From contig CANMRT010000003.1 of assembly GCA_947500415.1 (NCBI GenBank), forward strand, positions 186,001 to 250,000: 64,000 nt of DNA, written 5' to 3'. Below the pieces are notes generated by a model that ran no database searches, had not been told where the DNA came from, and worked only from the letters and a program-made list of their open reading frames with translations. Of the stretch, positions 26,340-36,721 are shown piece by piece (the first letter of the stretch is position 1; each line of letters begins with the position of its first letter). Made by a program: the position numbers and the translations under genes. This DNA is from an uncultured Roseicyclus sp. Lineage in GTDB: Bacteria > Pseudomonadota > Alphaproteobacteria > Rhodobacterales > Rhodobacteraceae.

Positions 26340-27239
26340 TTAGGCCGTCAGTCCCTGCGGTTCTTCCAATCCATTGGCCCGGCAGCAGGCGGTCAGCGTA
26401 TTGGCCAAAAGGCACGCAATCGTCATCGGCCCAACGCCACCCGGAACGGGTGTGATGGCCCCGGCGACTTCTGCGGCAGCCGCGAAGTTCACGTCACCCA
26501 GCAATTTGGTTTTTCCCGGCTTCTCAGGATGCGGGATGCGCGTGATGCCGACGTCGATGATCGTTGCGCCGGGCTTAACCCAATCCGCCTGCACCATCTC
26601 AGCACGCCCTACCGCTGCGACCAAGATGTCCGCGCGGCGGCAGACCTCAGCCAAATCCTTGGTGCGCGAATGCGCGATCGTAACCGTGCAGTTTTCCTGT
26701 AGCAGAAGCTGGCCCATGGGCTTGCCGAACAGGTTCGACCGCCCAATCACTACCGCTTCCATACCCGACATGTTTCCAACCTGATCGCGCAGCAGCATCA
26801 GGCACCCAAGCGGCGTGCAGGACACGAGGCCCTTCTCTCCGCTCGCAAGAAGGCCCGCGTTCACCACGCTGAGCCCGTCCACATCTTTCGACGGATCAAT
26901 CCGCGCCACAACACGGCGTTCATCAAGGTGATCCGGCACCGGAAACTGGCACAGGATGCCGTGGACGGTTGGGTCCGCGTTCAACTGATCGATCAGCGCG
27001 AACAAGTCTGCTTCCGAAACGTCAGCAGGCAGTTTGTGCTCGAACGAGGCCATGCCGACTTCGACCGTCTGCTTGTGCTTTGCCGCAACATAAACTTCGC
27101 TTGCGGGGTCTTCACCTACCAGAACCACCGCCAAACCGGGCGTGATGCCATGATCGGATTTCAGCCGTTCAACGTGCTCGGCCACTTGGGCCCGGACGGT
27201 GCCTGCAAAGGCTTTGCCGTCGATGGTTGTTGCGGTCAT
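26340..27239 (-). CDS. folD: Methylene-THF dehydrogenase / methenyl-THF cyclohydrolase
   Basis: A 299-residue bifunctional FolD. Typical segments are [23 protein letters not shown] (substrate Lys), [41 protein letters not shown] (NADP site) and [16 protein letters not shown]. It interconverts 5,10-methylene- and 10-formyl-tetrahydrofolate. Its ATG directly follows the stop of the OsmC gene (TAAATG), in an operon with fhs. Confidence 0.97.
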   Translation of the reverse strand: MTATTIDGKAFAGTVRAQVAEHVERLKSDHGITPGLAVVLVGEDPASEVYVAAKHKQTVEVGMASFEHKLPADVSEADLFALIDQLNADPTVHGILCQFPVPDHLDERRVVARIDPSKDVDGLSVVNAGLLASGEKGLVSCTPLGCLMLLRDQVGNMSGMEAVVIGRSNLFGKPMGQLLLQENCTVTIAHSRTKDLAEVCRRADILVAAVGRAEMVQADWVKPGATIIDVGITRIPHPEKPGKTKLLGDVNFAAAAEVAGAITPVPGGVGPMTIACLLANTLTACCRANGLEEPQGLTA

Positions 27240-27692
27240 TTAGGTGTCCTCCAGCAGGTTCACCACAATCTCCGAACGCACGGAGTTTGCGATGAAACAG
27301 GCGTGATGCGCTTTGTCATGCAGCGCTTTATGGGTGTCAGAGTCGGGGCCATTGGCCCATGCGACGCGAATGTTCAAGTCAACTCGGGGGATCCACATAC
27401 GACCATCCTGGCGAACAAGCGCGCCAGTTGCGTGATCCTCGTAGTGGGTTGGCTCGAATCCAGCCTGACGGGAAAAATCCAGGAACCACAGCATGTGACA
27501 GCTGGAAATGGAGGCAAGAAACGCCTCTTCCGGGTCGACGGCGGCGGGGTCGGAATAGGGTTCCGGCACAACGGACGGTGAGGCCGAGGCCGGAACCTCC
27601 GCCCCCCCGTCGAAGCGCCACATGTGCCCGCGCGTGTAGCGGTTCGCGGCGAAGTCGCCGCTCGCCTGCCAGATGACGCGGGCTTCATGCAT
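27240..27692 (-). CDS. OsmC-family protein
   Basis: A 150-residue OsmC/Ohr-fold protein. One cysteine of the redox pair is seen in SISSCHMLWFLDFSRQAG and the second in KAHHACFIANSVRSE. Family members reduce organic peroxides with dithiol reductants. It sits exactly between fhs (2 bp) and folD (1 bp), so it is co-expressed with one-carbon enzymes; a role against formaldehyde or peroxide stress is only inferred. Confidence 0.9.
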   Translation of the reverse strand: MHEARVIWQASGDFAANRYTRGHMWRFDGGAEVPASASPSVVPEPYSDPAAVDPEEAFLASISSCHMLWFLDFSRQAGFEPTHYEDHATGALVRQDGRMWIPRVDLNIRVAWANGPDSDTHKALHDKAHHACFIANSVRSEIVVNLLEDT

Positions 27693-27694
27693 GT

Positions 27695-29371
27695 TTAGAA
27701 CAGCCCTTCGATCTGGCCGTCGTCGTTGAGGTGGATGGCCTCGGCTGACGGCACACGGGGCAGGCCCGGCATCGTCATGATCTCACCGCAGACCGCCACG
27801 ATGAAGCCCGCCCCGGCAGAAAGCCGCACTTCACGGACCGGCACGTTGAAGCCCGTAGGCGCGCCGCGTTGGGTGGGATCGGTGGAGAAGCTGTACTGCG
27901 TTTTCGCCATGCAGACTGGCAGGTTCCCGTAGCCCTGATCCTCCCACAACTTCAGCTGATCGAGGATTTTCTTGTCCATCACCGCCTCATCAGCGCGGTA
28001 GATCTTCTTGCAGACCGTCTGGATTTTCTCAGCCAGCGGCATGTCGTCGGCATAAAGCGTCTCAAATTGCGCTTCGCCCTTTTCGATCACTTCCACAACC
28101 TTCTCGGCCAGCGGCGCGGAGCCCTCAGATCCAAGCTCCCAGTGACGCGACAGAACCGCCTCGGCCCCTTGCTCGGCCACGAAGTCCTTGACGGCCTGCA
28201 CTTCGGCGTCGGTGTCCGTCACGAAGTGGTTAATGGCGACCACAACTGGCACGCCGAAGCCTTTGAGGTTTTCGATGTGACGGCCAAGGTTCGGGCAGCC
28301 GGCCTTCACCGCATCCACATTCTCCGCGCCCAGGTCCGCCTTGGCGACGCCCCCGTTCATCTTCATCGCGCGAACGGTCGCCACGCAGACCACGACGGAG
28401 GGCGCAAGCCCCGCCTTGCGGCACTTGATGTTCATGAACTTCTCAGCGCCCAGATCGGCCCCAAAACCGGCCTCTGTCACCACATAGTCGCACAGCTTGA
28501 GCGCGGTGGAGGTTGCGATGACCGAGTTACAGCCGTGCGCGATATTGGCGAACGGTCCGCCATGTACGAAGGCCGGGTTGTTTTCCAGCGTCTGCACCAG
28601 GTTGGGCTGCATCGCGTCTTTCAACAGCACCGTCATCGCGCCGTCGGCTTTGATGTCGCGCGCGAACACGGGGCTGCGGTCGCGGCGGTAGGCCACGATC
28701 ATCGCACCCAAACGCTCCTGCAGGTCCTTCAGATCCTTCGCCAGGCACAGGATCGCCATAACCTCGGAGGCCACAGTGATGTCAAAGCCCGCCTCGCGCG
28801 GGAAACCGTTGGCCACGCCCCCAAGGGACGCCGTGATTTGGCGCAGGGCACGGTCGTTCATGTCCACGACGCGGCGCCACTGAACCCGACGCACGTCGAT
28901 CTCAAGCTCATTGCCCCAGTAGATGTGGTTGTCGATCATCGCCGACAGAAGGCTGTGTGCCGAGGTGATGGCGTGGAAATCGCCGGTGAAGTGGAGGTTC
29001 ATCTCCTCCATCGGAACGACTTGAGCGTATCCACCGCCCGCAGCGCCGCCCTTCATGCCGAAGTTCGGCCCGAGAGAGGCTTCGCGAATACACACCATCG
29101 CGTTCTTGCCGATGCGGTTCAGACCGTCGCCCAAACCCACTGTGGTTGTGGTTTTACCCTCACCCGCGGGCGTAGGGTTAATCGCTGTCACAAGGATCAG
29201 CTTGCCGTTCTCCCGATCCTGCACGCCGTTGATGAACGATTGGCTCACCTTCGCCTTGTCATGGCCGTAGGGCAGCAGATCATCCGAGCCGATGCCGATC
29301 TTGGCGCCGATCTCTTGAATAGGCCGCTTCGACGCTTCGCGCGCGATTTCAATGTCGGATTTGTAGGCCAT
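27695..29371 (-). CDS. fhs: Formate--tetrahydrofolate ligase
   Basis: A 558-residue enzyme starting [18 protein letters not shown]. The ATP loop is in [20 protein letters not shown]; further family segments are [37 protein letters not shown] and [14 protein letters not shown]. It makes 10-formyl-THF from formate, or runs in reverse. The start at 29371 is chosen over the open frame to 29467 because it matches the family N-terminus. First gene of fhs-osmC-folD. Confidence 0.97.
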   Translation of the reverse strand: MAYKSDIEIAREASKRPIQEIGAKIGIGSDDLLPYGHDKAKVSQSFINGVQDRENGKLILVTAINPTPAGEGKTTTTVGLGDGLNRIGKNAMVCIREASLGPNFGMKGGAAGGGYAQVVPMEEMNLHFTGDFHAITSAHSLLSAMIDNHIYWGNELEIDVRRVQWRRVVDMNDRALRQITASLGGVANGFPREAGFDITVASEVMAILCLAKDLKDLQERLGAMIVAYRRDRSPVFARDIKADGAMTVLLKDAMQPNLVQTLENNPAFVHGGPFANIAHGCNSVIATSTALKLCDYVVTEAGFGADLGAEKFMNIKCRKAGLAPSVVVCVATVRAMKMNGGVAKADLGAENVDAVKAGCPNLGRHIENLKGFGVPVVVAINHFVTDTDAEVQAVKDFVAEQGAEAVLSRHWELGSEGSAPLAEKVVEVIEKGEAQFETLYADDMPLAEKIQTVCKKIYRADEAVMDKKILDQLKLWEDQGYGNLPVCMAKTQYSFSTDPTQRGAPTGFNVPVREVRLSAGAGFIVAVCGEIMTMPGLPRVPSAEAIHLNDDGQIEGLF

Positions 29372-29600
29372 GGTGCAGTGACTCCCCGGGAAATTGGTCT
29401 TGTTAACTCGCCTATAACGGGCAAGCGGATCGCCGATAGGGCCAATTCCGACATTTTCGCAGGGCATCCCGTCACGGGTCGCTCCGGTGTTTCCGAAAGG
29501 AAAACTTCACATTGCCGGGGAACTAACCAGGTAAATGCACCGTTTCTTAACCAATACGATGTCTATTTTCAGTGTTGTCTGCACTTAAGGGGAAGATTTG

Positions 29601-29687
29601 ATGCAACTTCATGCGATCAGCCTAATCATCTACACCGGCCTTGCCATGGGCATGACAGCGGGCGTCGCCCTGCTTTCAGTCGTCTAA
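29601..29687 (+). CDS. 28-residue predicted membrane protein
   Basis: A short frame, ATG at 29601 to TAA, encoding MQLHAISLIIYTGLAMGMTA followed by GVALLSVV. An AAGGGGAAG ribosome site lies 7 bases before the ATG. Nearly all residues after 6 are hydrophobic or small, so it would be one transmembrane helix. It stands alone between fhs (divergent) and the coiled-coil gene. Support is the ribosome site plus composition; expression is unproven. Confidence 0.5.
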   Translation: MQLHAISLIIYTGLAMGMTAGVALLSVV

Positions 29688-29764
29688 GGCGCCCGCGCGG
29701 TTCTGCCCCGCGTGAAACACAAAAGAATGTGTTATCCTTCGGCAACTTAGTCGGAGGATCGAAG

Positions 29765-30055
29765 ATGAAAGACCCACAAGAATTCATGGCGCAGGCCAAG
29801 GCCCAGATGGACAACTGGACCGCCGAGATGGGCAAAATGCAGGCCAAAATGATGGAGGCCGGCGCGAAGGGTCAGGCCGAAATGGCCAAACAAATGGACT
29901 CGCTCAACGAGCAGCGCAAACATGCGGAGGCTCAGATGGAAGAGCTTGGCAAAGCCAACATGGACGCCGCGAAAGAGGTTCAGGCCTCGATGCAGAAAGC
30001 CTGGGCTGACATGGAAGCCCAGATGAAAGACATGCAGAAGAAATTCATGGGCTGA
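29765..30055 (+). CDS. Small coiled-coil protein, phasin-like composition
   Basis: A 96-residue protein, almost entirely helical and rich in Met, Lys, Glu, Gln and Ala (KAQMDNWTAEMGKMQAKMME). Heptad-like spacing suggests a coiled coil. No Cys, Trp only twice, no membrane segment. The composition resembles phasins or envelope spacer proteins, but no family motif is visible. The ribosome site TCGGAGG is strong. Confidence 0.75.
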   Translation: MKDPQEFMAQAKAQMDNWTAEMGKMQAKMMEAGAKGQAEMAKQMDSLNEQRKHAEAQMEELGKANMDAAKEVQASMQKAWADMEAQMKDMQKKFMG

Positions 30056-30153
30056 GTTGGCCTGCGGATTTCCTGACCTGCGCGAGCGCGGCTGCGAAGG
30101 TATGACGGGAACGGCCCATGTTGGCCGTTCCTTTCATTTTCCCAAGAGCCATT

Positions 30154-30555
30154 ATGTTACGCTACATTCCCTGGTACCGCCTGAGCGTTATTCATGCGCT
30201 CTTCCTCCTTTCCGGCGTTCTTGCCGCGCAATTCTTGCCCGGTCGGAACGAAGTGGAGGACATCACCGCCGCCTGTTACTGGACGATCGAGATCTTGCCG
30301 TATGTTGAATGCGGACATCACTCTGCGTTCCCGATCCTTGCTGAAATCTTTTACAATGCGTGGCTCTTGCCACTCTATGGCGTGGCCTTTGCTGCCTCGA
30401 TCCTCGGCGCGTTGTTCAGTGGGGGATGGTCGGAAGCTATTCGCCAGGTGCCCGGCCTTGCGCTGATTTCATTGCAGATGGCCCTCATTGTTGTCTCTAT
30501 CTCGGGATCGTTCAAGCGCCTCATCCGCAGCGTTGCCCACAACCCCACCACATAG
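30154..30555 (+). CDS. Small integral membrane protein, unknown function
   Basis: A 133-residue protein with about three to four hydrophobic segments (VIHALFLLSGVLAAQFLPG; FPILAEIFYNAWLLPLYGVAFAASILGALF; VPGLALISLQMALIVVSISGSF). An ATG at 30118 would add 12 residues. Family not recognised. It converges with ftsH, with a bidirectional hairpin between them. Confidence 0.65.
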   Translation: MLRYIPWYRLSVIHALFLLSGVLAAQFLPGRNEVEDITAACYWTIEILPYVECGHHSAFPILAEIFYNAWLLPLYGVAFAASILGALFSGGWSEAIRQVPGLALISLQMALIVVSISGSFKRLIRSVAHNPTT

Positions 30556-30559
30556 AAAA

Positions 30560-30584
30560 GACCCCCGAACATGGTCCGGGGGTC
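30560..30584. terminator. Bidirectional hairpin between convergent genes
   Basis: GACCCCCG / CGGGGGTC stem with a 9-base loop, flanked by A-rich sequence on the left (a T run on the opposite strand). It can terminate ftsH and probably the membrane protein gene. Confidence 0.75.
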
Positions 30585-30609
30585 CAATCAATTACGCCAG
30601 TGTTTCAGA

Positions 30610-32523
30610 TCACGCGGTCGGCTCAGGCTCCATATCACCTGAAGGCTTCGACTTCGGCGGCAGCTTTGGAATCGCCGTGACCGACGGTGTCCCGCCCGAG
30701 GTAGGGGCTTCATCATCGTCGTCGCCACGGTTGAGCGGCTCACCTGCAATGACCTTGCCGATCTCTTTGCCGGTCAGCGTCTCATATTCCAGAAGGCCTT
30801 GGGCAAGCCGTTCCAGATCATCACGCTTTTCGGTCAGGACGCGCTTCGCCGTCTCGTAGCCTTCGTCGACGAGCTCTTTAACTTTGTCGTCGATGATTTT
30901 CTGCGTCGCGGCCGAGTGGGTTGTGCCGCCACCGTAGGCCCCAAGATGGGACTGCTGTTCATTGGCGTAGTCCACGAAACCAAGCTCTTCAGCATAGCCA
31001 AACTGCGTGACCATCGCGCGGGCGATCCGTGTCACCTGTTGGATATCCGACGCGGCACCTGAGGTGATGTTCTCTTTCCCGAACACCAGCTCTTCTGCCA
31101 CACGCCCACCCATCGCCATGGCGATTTTGGAGGTGTATTTGCGGTACGACACGCTCAACTGATCCCGCTCCGGAAGCGACAGGACCAGACCCAGCGCACG
31201 ACCGCGCGGAATGATCGTAGCCTTATGGATCGGATCGTGATCCGGCACGTTCAAGCCCACAACCGCGTGGCCCGCTTCGTGATATGCGGTCAGCTTCTTC
31301 TCGTCCTCGGTCATGACCATCGACCGGCGCTCAGCACCCATCATGACCTTGTCCTTGGCGTTTTCGAAGTCTTCCATCGTCACGAACCGGCGGCTGATGC
31401 GTGCGGCCATCAGCGCCGCCTCGTTCACCAGGTTCGCCAGATCAGCACCGGAGAAGCCCGGCGTACCCCGTGCGATGATGCGGAGATCCACATCGGGACC
31501 AAGCGGCACCTTCCGGGCGTGAACGCCAAGGATCCGCTCGCGTCCCTTGATGTCGGGGTTAGGCACCTGAACCTGACGGTCGAAACGACCCGGGCGCAGA
31601 AGCGCCGGGTCCAGAACATCAGGACGGTTGGTGGCAGCGATGATGATGATGCCTTCATTGGCCTCAAAACCGTCCATCTCAACCAGCAACTGGTTCAACG
31701 TCTGCTCACGCTCATCGTTGCCGCCGCCGTAACCAACACCACGGGAGCGGCCCACAGCATCAATTTCGTCGATGAAAACGATGCAAGGCGCGTTTTTCTT
31801 CGCCTGCTCGAACATGTCCCGGACACGGCTCGCACCCACACCGACGAACATCTCAACAAAGTCGGAACCGGAGATGGTGAAGAACGGCACGCCCGCCTCA
31901 CCCGCGATCGCGCGGGCGAGAAGCGTCTTACCTGTACCCGGAGGGCCCACCAAAAGCGCACCTTTGGGGATCTTGCCGCCAAGCCGTGAGAACTTCTGCG
32001 GGTTTCGCAGGAATTCGACGATCTCTTCCAGCTCGTCCTTGGCTTCATCAATGCCCGCCACGTCGTCAAACGTCACGCGACCGTGCTTTTCGGTCAGCAG
32101 CTTCGCCTTGGATTTGCCAAAGCCCATCGCGCCGCCTTTGCCGCCTCCCTGCATCCGATTCATGAAGAAAATCCAGATGCCGATCAGGACAAGCACCGGC
32201 AACCACAGCGACAGAACGCTCAGGAAGCCCGATTGCTGTTGCGGCTGCGCCTCGATGCGAACGTCATTGGACAGCAGGGTCTGCGTGGTCTCGGCGTCGC
32301 TGGGGGCAATGGTGGAATAGGTGCCGTCGCTGGTGGTGAACTGCACGTTCTCTCCATCCAGCGTAGCCGTCAAAACGCCACCGTTTTCAACCTGTTGTAT
32401 GAAGTCAGAATAGGCCACGGTGCGGCTGTTCACTTGGCTTTGACCACCTGAAAACAGGTTGAAAAGCGCCAGGATCAGCAGGAACAGAATGACCCAGAAT
32501 GCGATATTTCTCGCGTTACCCAA
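30610..32523 (-). CDS. ftsH: ATP-dependent zinc metalloprotease FtsH
   Basis: A 637-residue membrane AAA protease: helices at about 8-24 and 104-121 around a periplasmic domain, Walker A GPPGTGKT at 193-200, Walker [15 protein letters not shown] region [19 protein letters not shown], and zinc site HEAGH in the C-terminal half. It degrades membrane and short-lived cytoplasmic proteins. The start codon is TTG (32523), preceded by GAGGAG; no ATG gives the correct N-terminus. It lies downstream of tilS in the tol-pal gene string. Confidence 0.96.
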   Translation of the reverse strand: MGNARNIAFWVILFLLILALFNLFSGGQSQVNSRTVAYSDFIQQVENGGVLTATLDGENVQFTTSDGTYSTIAPSDAETTQTLLSNDVRIEAQPQQQSGFLSVLSLWLPVLVLIGIWIFFMNRMQGGGKGGAMGFGKSKAKLLTEKHGRVTFDDVAGIDEAKDELEEIVEFLRNPQKFSRLGGKIPKGALLVGPPGTGKTLLARAIAGEAGVPFFTISGSDFVEMFVGVGASRVRDMFEQAKKNAPCIVFIDEIDAVGRSRGVGYGGGNDEREQTLNQLLVEMDGFEANEGIIIIAATNRPDVLDPALLRPGRFDRQVQVPNPDIKGRERILGVHARKVPLGPDVDLRIIARGTPGFSGADLANLVNEAALMAARISRRFVTMEDFENAKDKVMMGAERRSMVMTEDEKKLTAYHEAGHAVVGLNVPDHDPIHKATIIPRGRALGLVLSLPERDQLSVSYRKYTSKIAMAMGGRVAEELVFGKENITSGAASDIQQVTRIARAMVTQFGYAEELGFVDYANEQQSHLGAYGGGTTHSAATQKIIDDKVKELVDEGYETAKRVLTEKRDDLERLAQGLLEYETLTGKEIGKVIAGEPLNRGDDDDEAPTSGGTPSVTAIPKLPPKSKPSGDMEPEPTA

Positions 32524-32598
32524 GGGAGGTCTCCTCGAAACGAGTAAGGGCGGGCCGATGCCCGCGTTGTCTGTAAGATAAGCGTTGGGGGGCCAAGT

Positions 32599-33876
32599 TC
32601 AACGCGATTCAAGGAATGTGATGAATTGTCCCGCCGGAGGGGCGAAACGGACCTGGAAATCGGGTGACGTATCTGCGGGGTGCCACGCGACCAACTGGTC
32701 GCCGCGGAACACCGCAGGCAACGTTATTGCGGCGTCGTGGGGGGGCAGGCCATCGGGCTTGGTTCGCGCCTGCTGCCAGCCGTCCGGACCAAGCGCACGC
32801 AGGGTCAAACCCTTGGGCTCCGTTGAGCAGACATGCCACCGCCCGTCCCAGGTGACTTCCTCTTCCGCTAGTTGGGCAGAAAGGTCCTGCACCGCCACAA
32901 ACTCGCGCGTTACCCTTAGTTGTGCACCGGATACGATAACGCGCACGCCGTGAAGCGTGCCGCCACCGCCAGACAAAGCCCGTTCGAGCAAGTCTTCCAA
33001 AGCGGATGCCCTCGGGCGGTAAGGCGCGCTGGATACCCATTGCAATGCAGCGGCAAGCAACCGTCGTTGCGTGTCATCTTCAACGTCAGCAAAGCGATCT
33101 CGGTCGATCAAAAGATCACCCGTGGGCATCCAGCAACATTTGTCTTCGCTGACGCAATCACGCGCGACATCAACAGCGCGGTGGGTCAAAGCCTTTGACG
33201 CGCTGCGCAAACGGCCTGCCGTAGCCGCCAAGGTTCCGCTATCGATCCCCAGAGAGGCCAAAGCATTGCGCGCTTTAACGCGGTCAAAACGCGGATCCTT
33301 GTTGGACGGGTCATCAACGCAGGGAACCTTCAACGTCTTGATATGATGCCGAAGATATGCGCGCGTCTCATTAAGCAACGGGCGGATCACTTCGAAAGTG
33401 CCGCTCGCGCCGACAATCCTCCGGCGCTCTTCCATCGCCGAAAGCCCTTCCACGCCCGAACCCCGAGCCAATCGCATCAGGAAGGTCTCGGCCACATCAT
33501 CCTGCGTATGGGCCATCAAGACATGGTAAATCTCGCCACGCCATGCGTCGATCAACTCCAACCGCGCCCGCCGCGCCGCGTCTTGCAGGTTGCCCTGCCC
33601 GTCCCACTGCCATCGCAGCGTCGCGTGCGGATGGCCGAGCAATGCGCATTCCTTGGCCACCATCATGGCCTCATCCGCGCTTTCCTGCCGCAACCCGTGA
33701 TCCACCGTCACAACCCGCAGCTTCACGCCAAAGACCCGCGCCCAATCATGGGTCAAGGCCAGCATCGCCATGCTGTCGCCACCGCCAGAGACGGCCAATG
33801 CGATGTCGGTGGGGAAGTCAGGCCCGAGCAGCTGACCCATTCGGGCCGCAAACCGCTCGGGCAGAGTTTCGCTCAC
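32599..33876 (-). CDS. tilS: tRNA(Ile)-lysidine synthase
   Basis: A 425-residue PP-loop ATPase with the SGGGDS loop at about residues 30-35 and the following HTQDDVAETFLMRLARGSG segment. It converts C34 of the tRNA-Ile CAU anticodon to lysidine so that it reads AUA. The C-terminal third is less conserved. It overlaps the end of cpoB by 4 bp; the order cpoB-tilS-ftsH is common in alphaproteobacteria. Confidence 0.95.
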   Translation of the reverse strand: MSETLPERFAARMGQLLGPDFPTDIALAVSGGGDSMAMLALTHDWARVFGVKLRVVTVDHGLRQESADEAMMVAKECALLGHPHATLRWQWDGQGNLQDAARRARLELIDAWRGEIYHVLMAHTQDDVAETFLMRLARGSGVEGLSAMEERRRIVGASGTFEVIRPLLNETRAYLRHHIKTLKVPCVDDPSNKDPRFDRVKARNALASLGIDSGTLAATAGRLRSASKALTHRAVDVARDCVSEDKCCWMPTGDLLIDRDRFADVEDDTQRRLLAAALQWVSSAPYRPRASALEDLLERALSGGGGTLHGVRVIVSGAQLRVTREFVAVQDLSAQLAEEEVTWDGRWHVCSTEPKGLTLRALGPDGWQQARTKPDGLPPHDAAITLPAVFRGDQLVAWHPADTSPDFQVRFAPPAGQFITFLESR

Positions 33877-34724
33877 TGGCAGCCCAAACGCCCGCGCTCA
33901 GCCTCGGCCTCAGCCACTGAAGCGGTGCCGGGATAGCGCACGCTCACCTCAGCCAAGGTCAGGCAGGCCTCTTCCGTCTGCCCTAGCTGCGCCAGCGAGA
34001 CGCCCAGAGACGTCAGGGCCGAAGGTGCACGCTGTCCGTCGGGGGAAGCCGTGAAGCTATCAAGGAAAGCACGCGCCGCCGGGCTCCACCGACCCAGATT
34101 GGCCTCAGACTGGCCGCGCAGATAATGCGCCTCAGCCGACAATGGCCCGCCTGGATAAGTCTCGGTGAAGCCTTGGAACAGCACGGCTGCATCAGCGAAT
34201 TCACCTGCGTCGTATGCCGCCTGCGCGCGGTTGAAGTCATCTTCTTCCGCCACCGCCAGGTTTGCGCCGCTGGTTGCCGGCAAAGCGGACGACGCGACCT
34301 CGCCCCCAGTTTCGGCAGGCACAGGTGCGGCACCCGCGGACTCAGGCGTCACACCACCCAGCGAGGGCGTATCCCCAAGCGTGCCGATATCGCACTCCGC
34401 CTCAAGCTCACACAGACGAAACTCCAGATCACCGATGCGGTTGGTGCCGTCACGCACTACGGAGTCCAGATTGATCTGGATGCGCTCGGTCAGGGCCGTC
34501 AAACGCTGCACCTCAGCCTCGATGGCGTTCACACGATCAATGGTGCCACCGGTGGCCCCAGACCCGCTTGCGCCGCCCGTAGTGTTCAATTCACCCCGCA
34601 AACGCTGGATTTCCACGAACAGCACGGACAGTTCCTGCCGAATATCAGCCAGCGTTTGCGCCCGGTCCTGCGCCATGGCGGGACCAGCGATCAGCAACGC
34701 GCAAATGGCAACAACCAGCCGCAT
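33873..34724 (-). CDS. cpoB: Tol-Pal system coordinator CpoB (YbgF)
   Basis: A 283-residue periplasmic protein with a signal peptide (ending AMAQD), an N-terminal coiled coil (residues about 25-85: TLADIRQELSVLFVEIQRLRGELN) and TPR repeats at the C-terminus (AAYDAGEFADAAVLFQGFTETYPGGPLSAEAHYLRGQSEANLGRW). CpoB links Tol-Pal to murein synthesis at the division site. A GTG at 34733 is an alternative start. A Ser/Thr/Gly/Ala linker separates the two parts. Confidence 0.93.
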   Translation of the reverse strand: MRLVVAICALLIAGPAMAQDRAQTLADIRQELSVLFVEIQRLRGELNTTGGASGSGATGGTIDRVNAIEAEVQRLTALTERIQINLDSVVRDGTNRIGDLEFRLCELEAECDIGTLGDTPSLGGVTPESAGAAPVPAETGGEVASSALPATSGANLAVAEEDDFNRAQAAYDAGEFADAAVLFQGFTETYPGGPLSAEAHYLRGQSEANLGRWSPAARAFLDSFTASPDGQRAPSALTSLGVSLAQLGQTEEACLTLAEVSVRYPGTASVAEAEAERGRLGCQ

Positions 34725-34725
34725 G

Positions 34726-35259
34726 TTACGCACCCAACCCTGCGGAAATCACGGTTACCGCACGGCGGTTCTGGCTATAGCAGGCCTCGGTCGAGCAAAT
34801 CTCAAGCGGACGCTCCTTACCGTAGGAGATCGTGCGCAACCGGCTGCCCGGGACACCTTGCGAAATCAGGTATTCCTGCACCGCCGCCGCGCGCCGCGCG
34901 CCAAGGGCAAGGTTGTATTCCCGCGTGCCCTGCTCATCCGCGTGACCTTCGATCAAGGCGGTGAACTCAGGGTTCGACAAAAGCCACTGCGCTTGTCCCG
35001 CCAGTACCGCCTGTGCGTCCCCCGAAAGGGTCGATTGGTCCACTGCGAACAACACACGATCGCCAACCACCTGATTGAAGTAAGCCGGGCTTGTCGGATC
35101 GCCCACACCACCCGCACCGGCGCCTGCAGCGCCCGCACCGGTCCCGCCAGCGCCCGCCTCATCATCACCACGGAAGCCGCCTTGCGAACAGGCCGCCAAC
35201 GCCAGGGTGCCGACCAAAAGCACGACAGGTGCTTTGCGAAAGATAGATGTCAGTTTCAT
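34726..35259 (-). CDS. pal: Peptidoglycan-associated lipoprotein Pal
   Basis: A 177-residue lipoprotein (LAAC lipobox, Cys24) with a Gly/Ala-rich linker and an OmpA-like domain (VLFAVDQSTLSGDAQAVLAGQ; IEGHADEQGTREYNLALGARRA). It holds the outer membrane to the murein and binds TolB. The signal and domain are complete. Confidence 0.97.
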   Translation of the reverse strand: MKLTSIFRKAPVVLLVGTLALAACSQGGFRGDDEAGAGGTGAGAAGAGAGGVGDPTSPAYFNQVVGDRVLFAVDQSTLSGDAQAVLAGQAQWLLSNPEFTALIEGHADEQGTREYNLALGARRAAAVQEYLISQGVPGSRLRTISYGKERPLEICSTEACYSQNRRAVTVISAGLGA

Positions 35260-35325
35260 TGCTCTGATCCTCGGATCTTGTTTTTCTTACTCATACCATG
35301 CGGGATACGCCCGCGCCAATCACGC

Positions 35326-36654
35326 TTAACTTTGCAGCGGTCCCCATGCCGGATCCGATGCCATGCCGGGTGTTGCCACCCGTTGCAGGTTCCGGCCCGA
35401 GATATCGACGGAATAGACCGCAGGCGCCCCATCATCGCCCGGTGTCTCGCGGGTGAACATGATGACACGCCCGTTCGGGGCCCAAGTCGGGCCCTCGTCT
35501 AGGAAAGACGACGTCAGCAGCCGCTCTTCCGAGCCATCCGTGCGCATCACGCCAATATGGAACCGTCCGTCCGCCTGATAGGTGAACGCGATATAGTCGC
35601 CGCGCGGCGACCAAACTGGCGTGCCATACCGACCCGCGCCTGTGGAAATGCGTCGGCCTTCGCCACCATTCGCAGGCATCACGTAAATCTGCTGCTGGCC
35701 GGTCCGGTCACTCTCGAACACAATCTGGCTGCCATCGGGGCTGAACGACGGGGCCGTCTCAATCGACGGCGAAGAGGTCAGTTGTGAGCGTGCTCCCGAC
35801 GCAATATCGATGCTGTAAATGTCCGAATTACCGCCTTGTTCAAGGCTCAGCACCACCGTCCCACCATCGGGTGAGAAGCGTGGTGAGAACGTCATGTTGC
35901 CCCCGGCAATCGCCTCCAAGGGGCGGCGCTGCACAGTGGCCACATCCATGACGTAGACCTGCGGGAAGCCCGACTCGTAGCTGGTGTAGAGGATCTGATT
36001 GCCTTGCGGCGAGAAGCGCGGCGCCAGAACCAGGGCGCGTGAATCTGTCAGATACTGAACATTCGCACCGTCATAATCCATGATCGCCAGCCGCTTGAGG
36101 CGCGCGTTCTTCGGCCCTTCTTCATGGATGAAGGCGACACGCGTGTCGAAATATCCGCTCTCCCCCGTGATCCGGCTATAAACTTGGTCAGCCACGTTGT
36201 GTGCCATCCGCCGCCAGCTATTGGCAGGACCCACAAATTGCAGCCCTTCTCCAAGTGGCGCCTCACTGAACACATCGAACAGGCGGAAACGCACGACGAT
36301 ATTGCCGTCACCGCGTTCCTCAACTTCACCGGTGATCAGCGCCTGCGCGTTGATTGCCTGCCAATCGGGGTAGCTGATGTTCGCGTTAAAGCTGGTGACT
36401 TGGCTGATATAGGCATCCGGCGGGATCTGCCGGAACAGGCCCGTGCCGCGCAAATCCGCCGCAATCACACGGCTAATGTCCGAGGCCACGTCGCCAGAGC
36501 CCACAAATGTGGGCAAGGCAAACGGCAAAGGCTCAATCACACCTTCGGTGATTTCCAGCCGCAGCGGGCCGTCTTGGGCAAAGCCAATGTTCGGCAAAGC
36601 CGTGGAGGCCAAAAGCAGGCTAGAAGAGCCGATAAAATTCCGGCGTGTCAGCAT
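35326..36654 (-). CDS. tolB: Tol-Pal translocation protein TolB, with Tat-type signal
   Basis: A 442-residue protein with an N-terminal domain (about 35-165) and a beta-propeller built of repeats such as [23 protein letters not shown] and [24 protein letters not shown]. The export signal [20 protein letters not shown] carries the twin-arginine motif TRRNFIG, unlike the Sec signal of enterobacterial TolB. The start at 36654 follows AAGAGGTGG; the frame extends further upstream without similarity. Confidence 0.95.
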   Translation of the reverse strand: MLTRRNFIGSSSLLLASTALPNIGFAQDGPLRLEITEGVIEPLPFALPTFVGSGDVASDISRVIAADLRGTGLFRQIPPDAYISQVTSFNANISYPDWQAINAQALITGEVEERGDGNIVVRFRLFDVFSEAPLGEGLQFVGPANSWRRMAHNVADQVYSRITGESGYFDTRVAFIHEEGPKNARLKRLAIMDYDGANVQYLTDSRALVLAPRFSPQGNQILYTSYESGFPQVYVMDVATVQRRPLEAIAGGNMTFSPRFSPDGGTVVLSLEQGGNSDIYSIDIASGARSQLTSSPSIETAPSFSPDGSQIVFESDRTGQQQIYVMPANGGEGRRISTGAGRYGTPVWSPRGDYIAFTYQADGRFHIGVMRTDGSEERLLTSSFLDEGPTWAPNGRVIMFTRETPGDDGAPAVYSVDISGRNLQRVATPGMASDPAWGPLQS

Positions 36655-36721
36655 AACGCCACCTCTTTCTTCAATGGGTGCGGACAGAGCCGCGCATAAT
36701 TGGGGTTGAGCCGTGGCATAT

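Noticed and set aside
29372-29600. Riboswitch or attenuator before fhs
   Set aside because: Some short GC-rich inverted pieces are visible, but no known folate-type riboswitch pattern.
27869-30055. 728-codon open frame on the plus strand
   Set aside because: Most of it is antisense to fhs. Only its end, from 29765, is a real gene with its own ribosome site.
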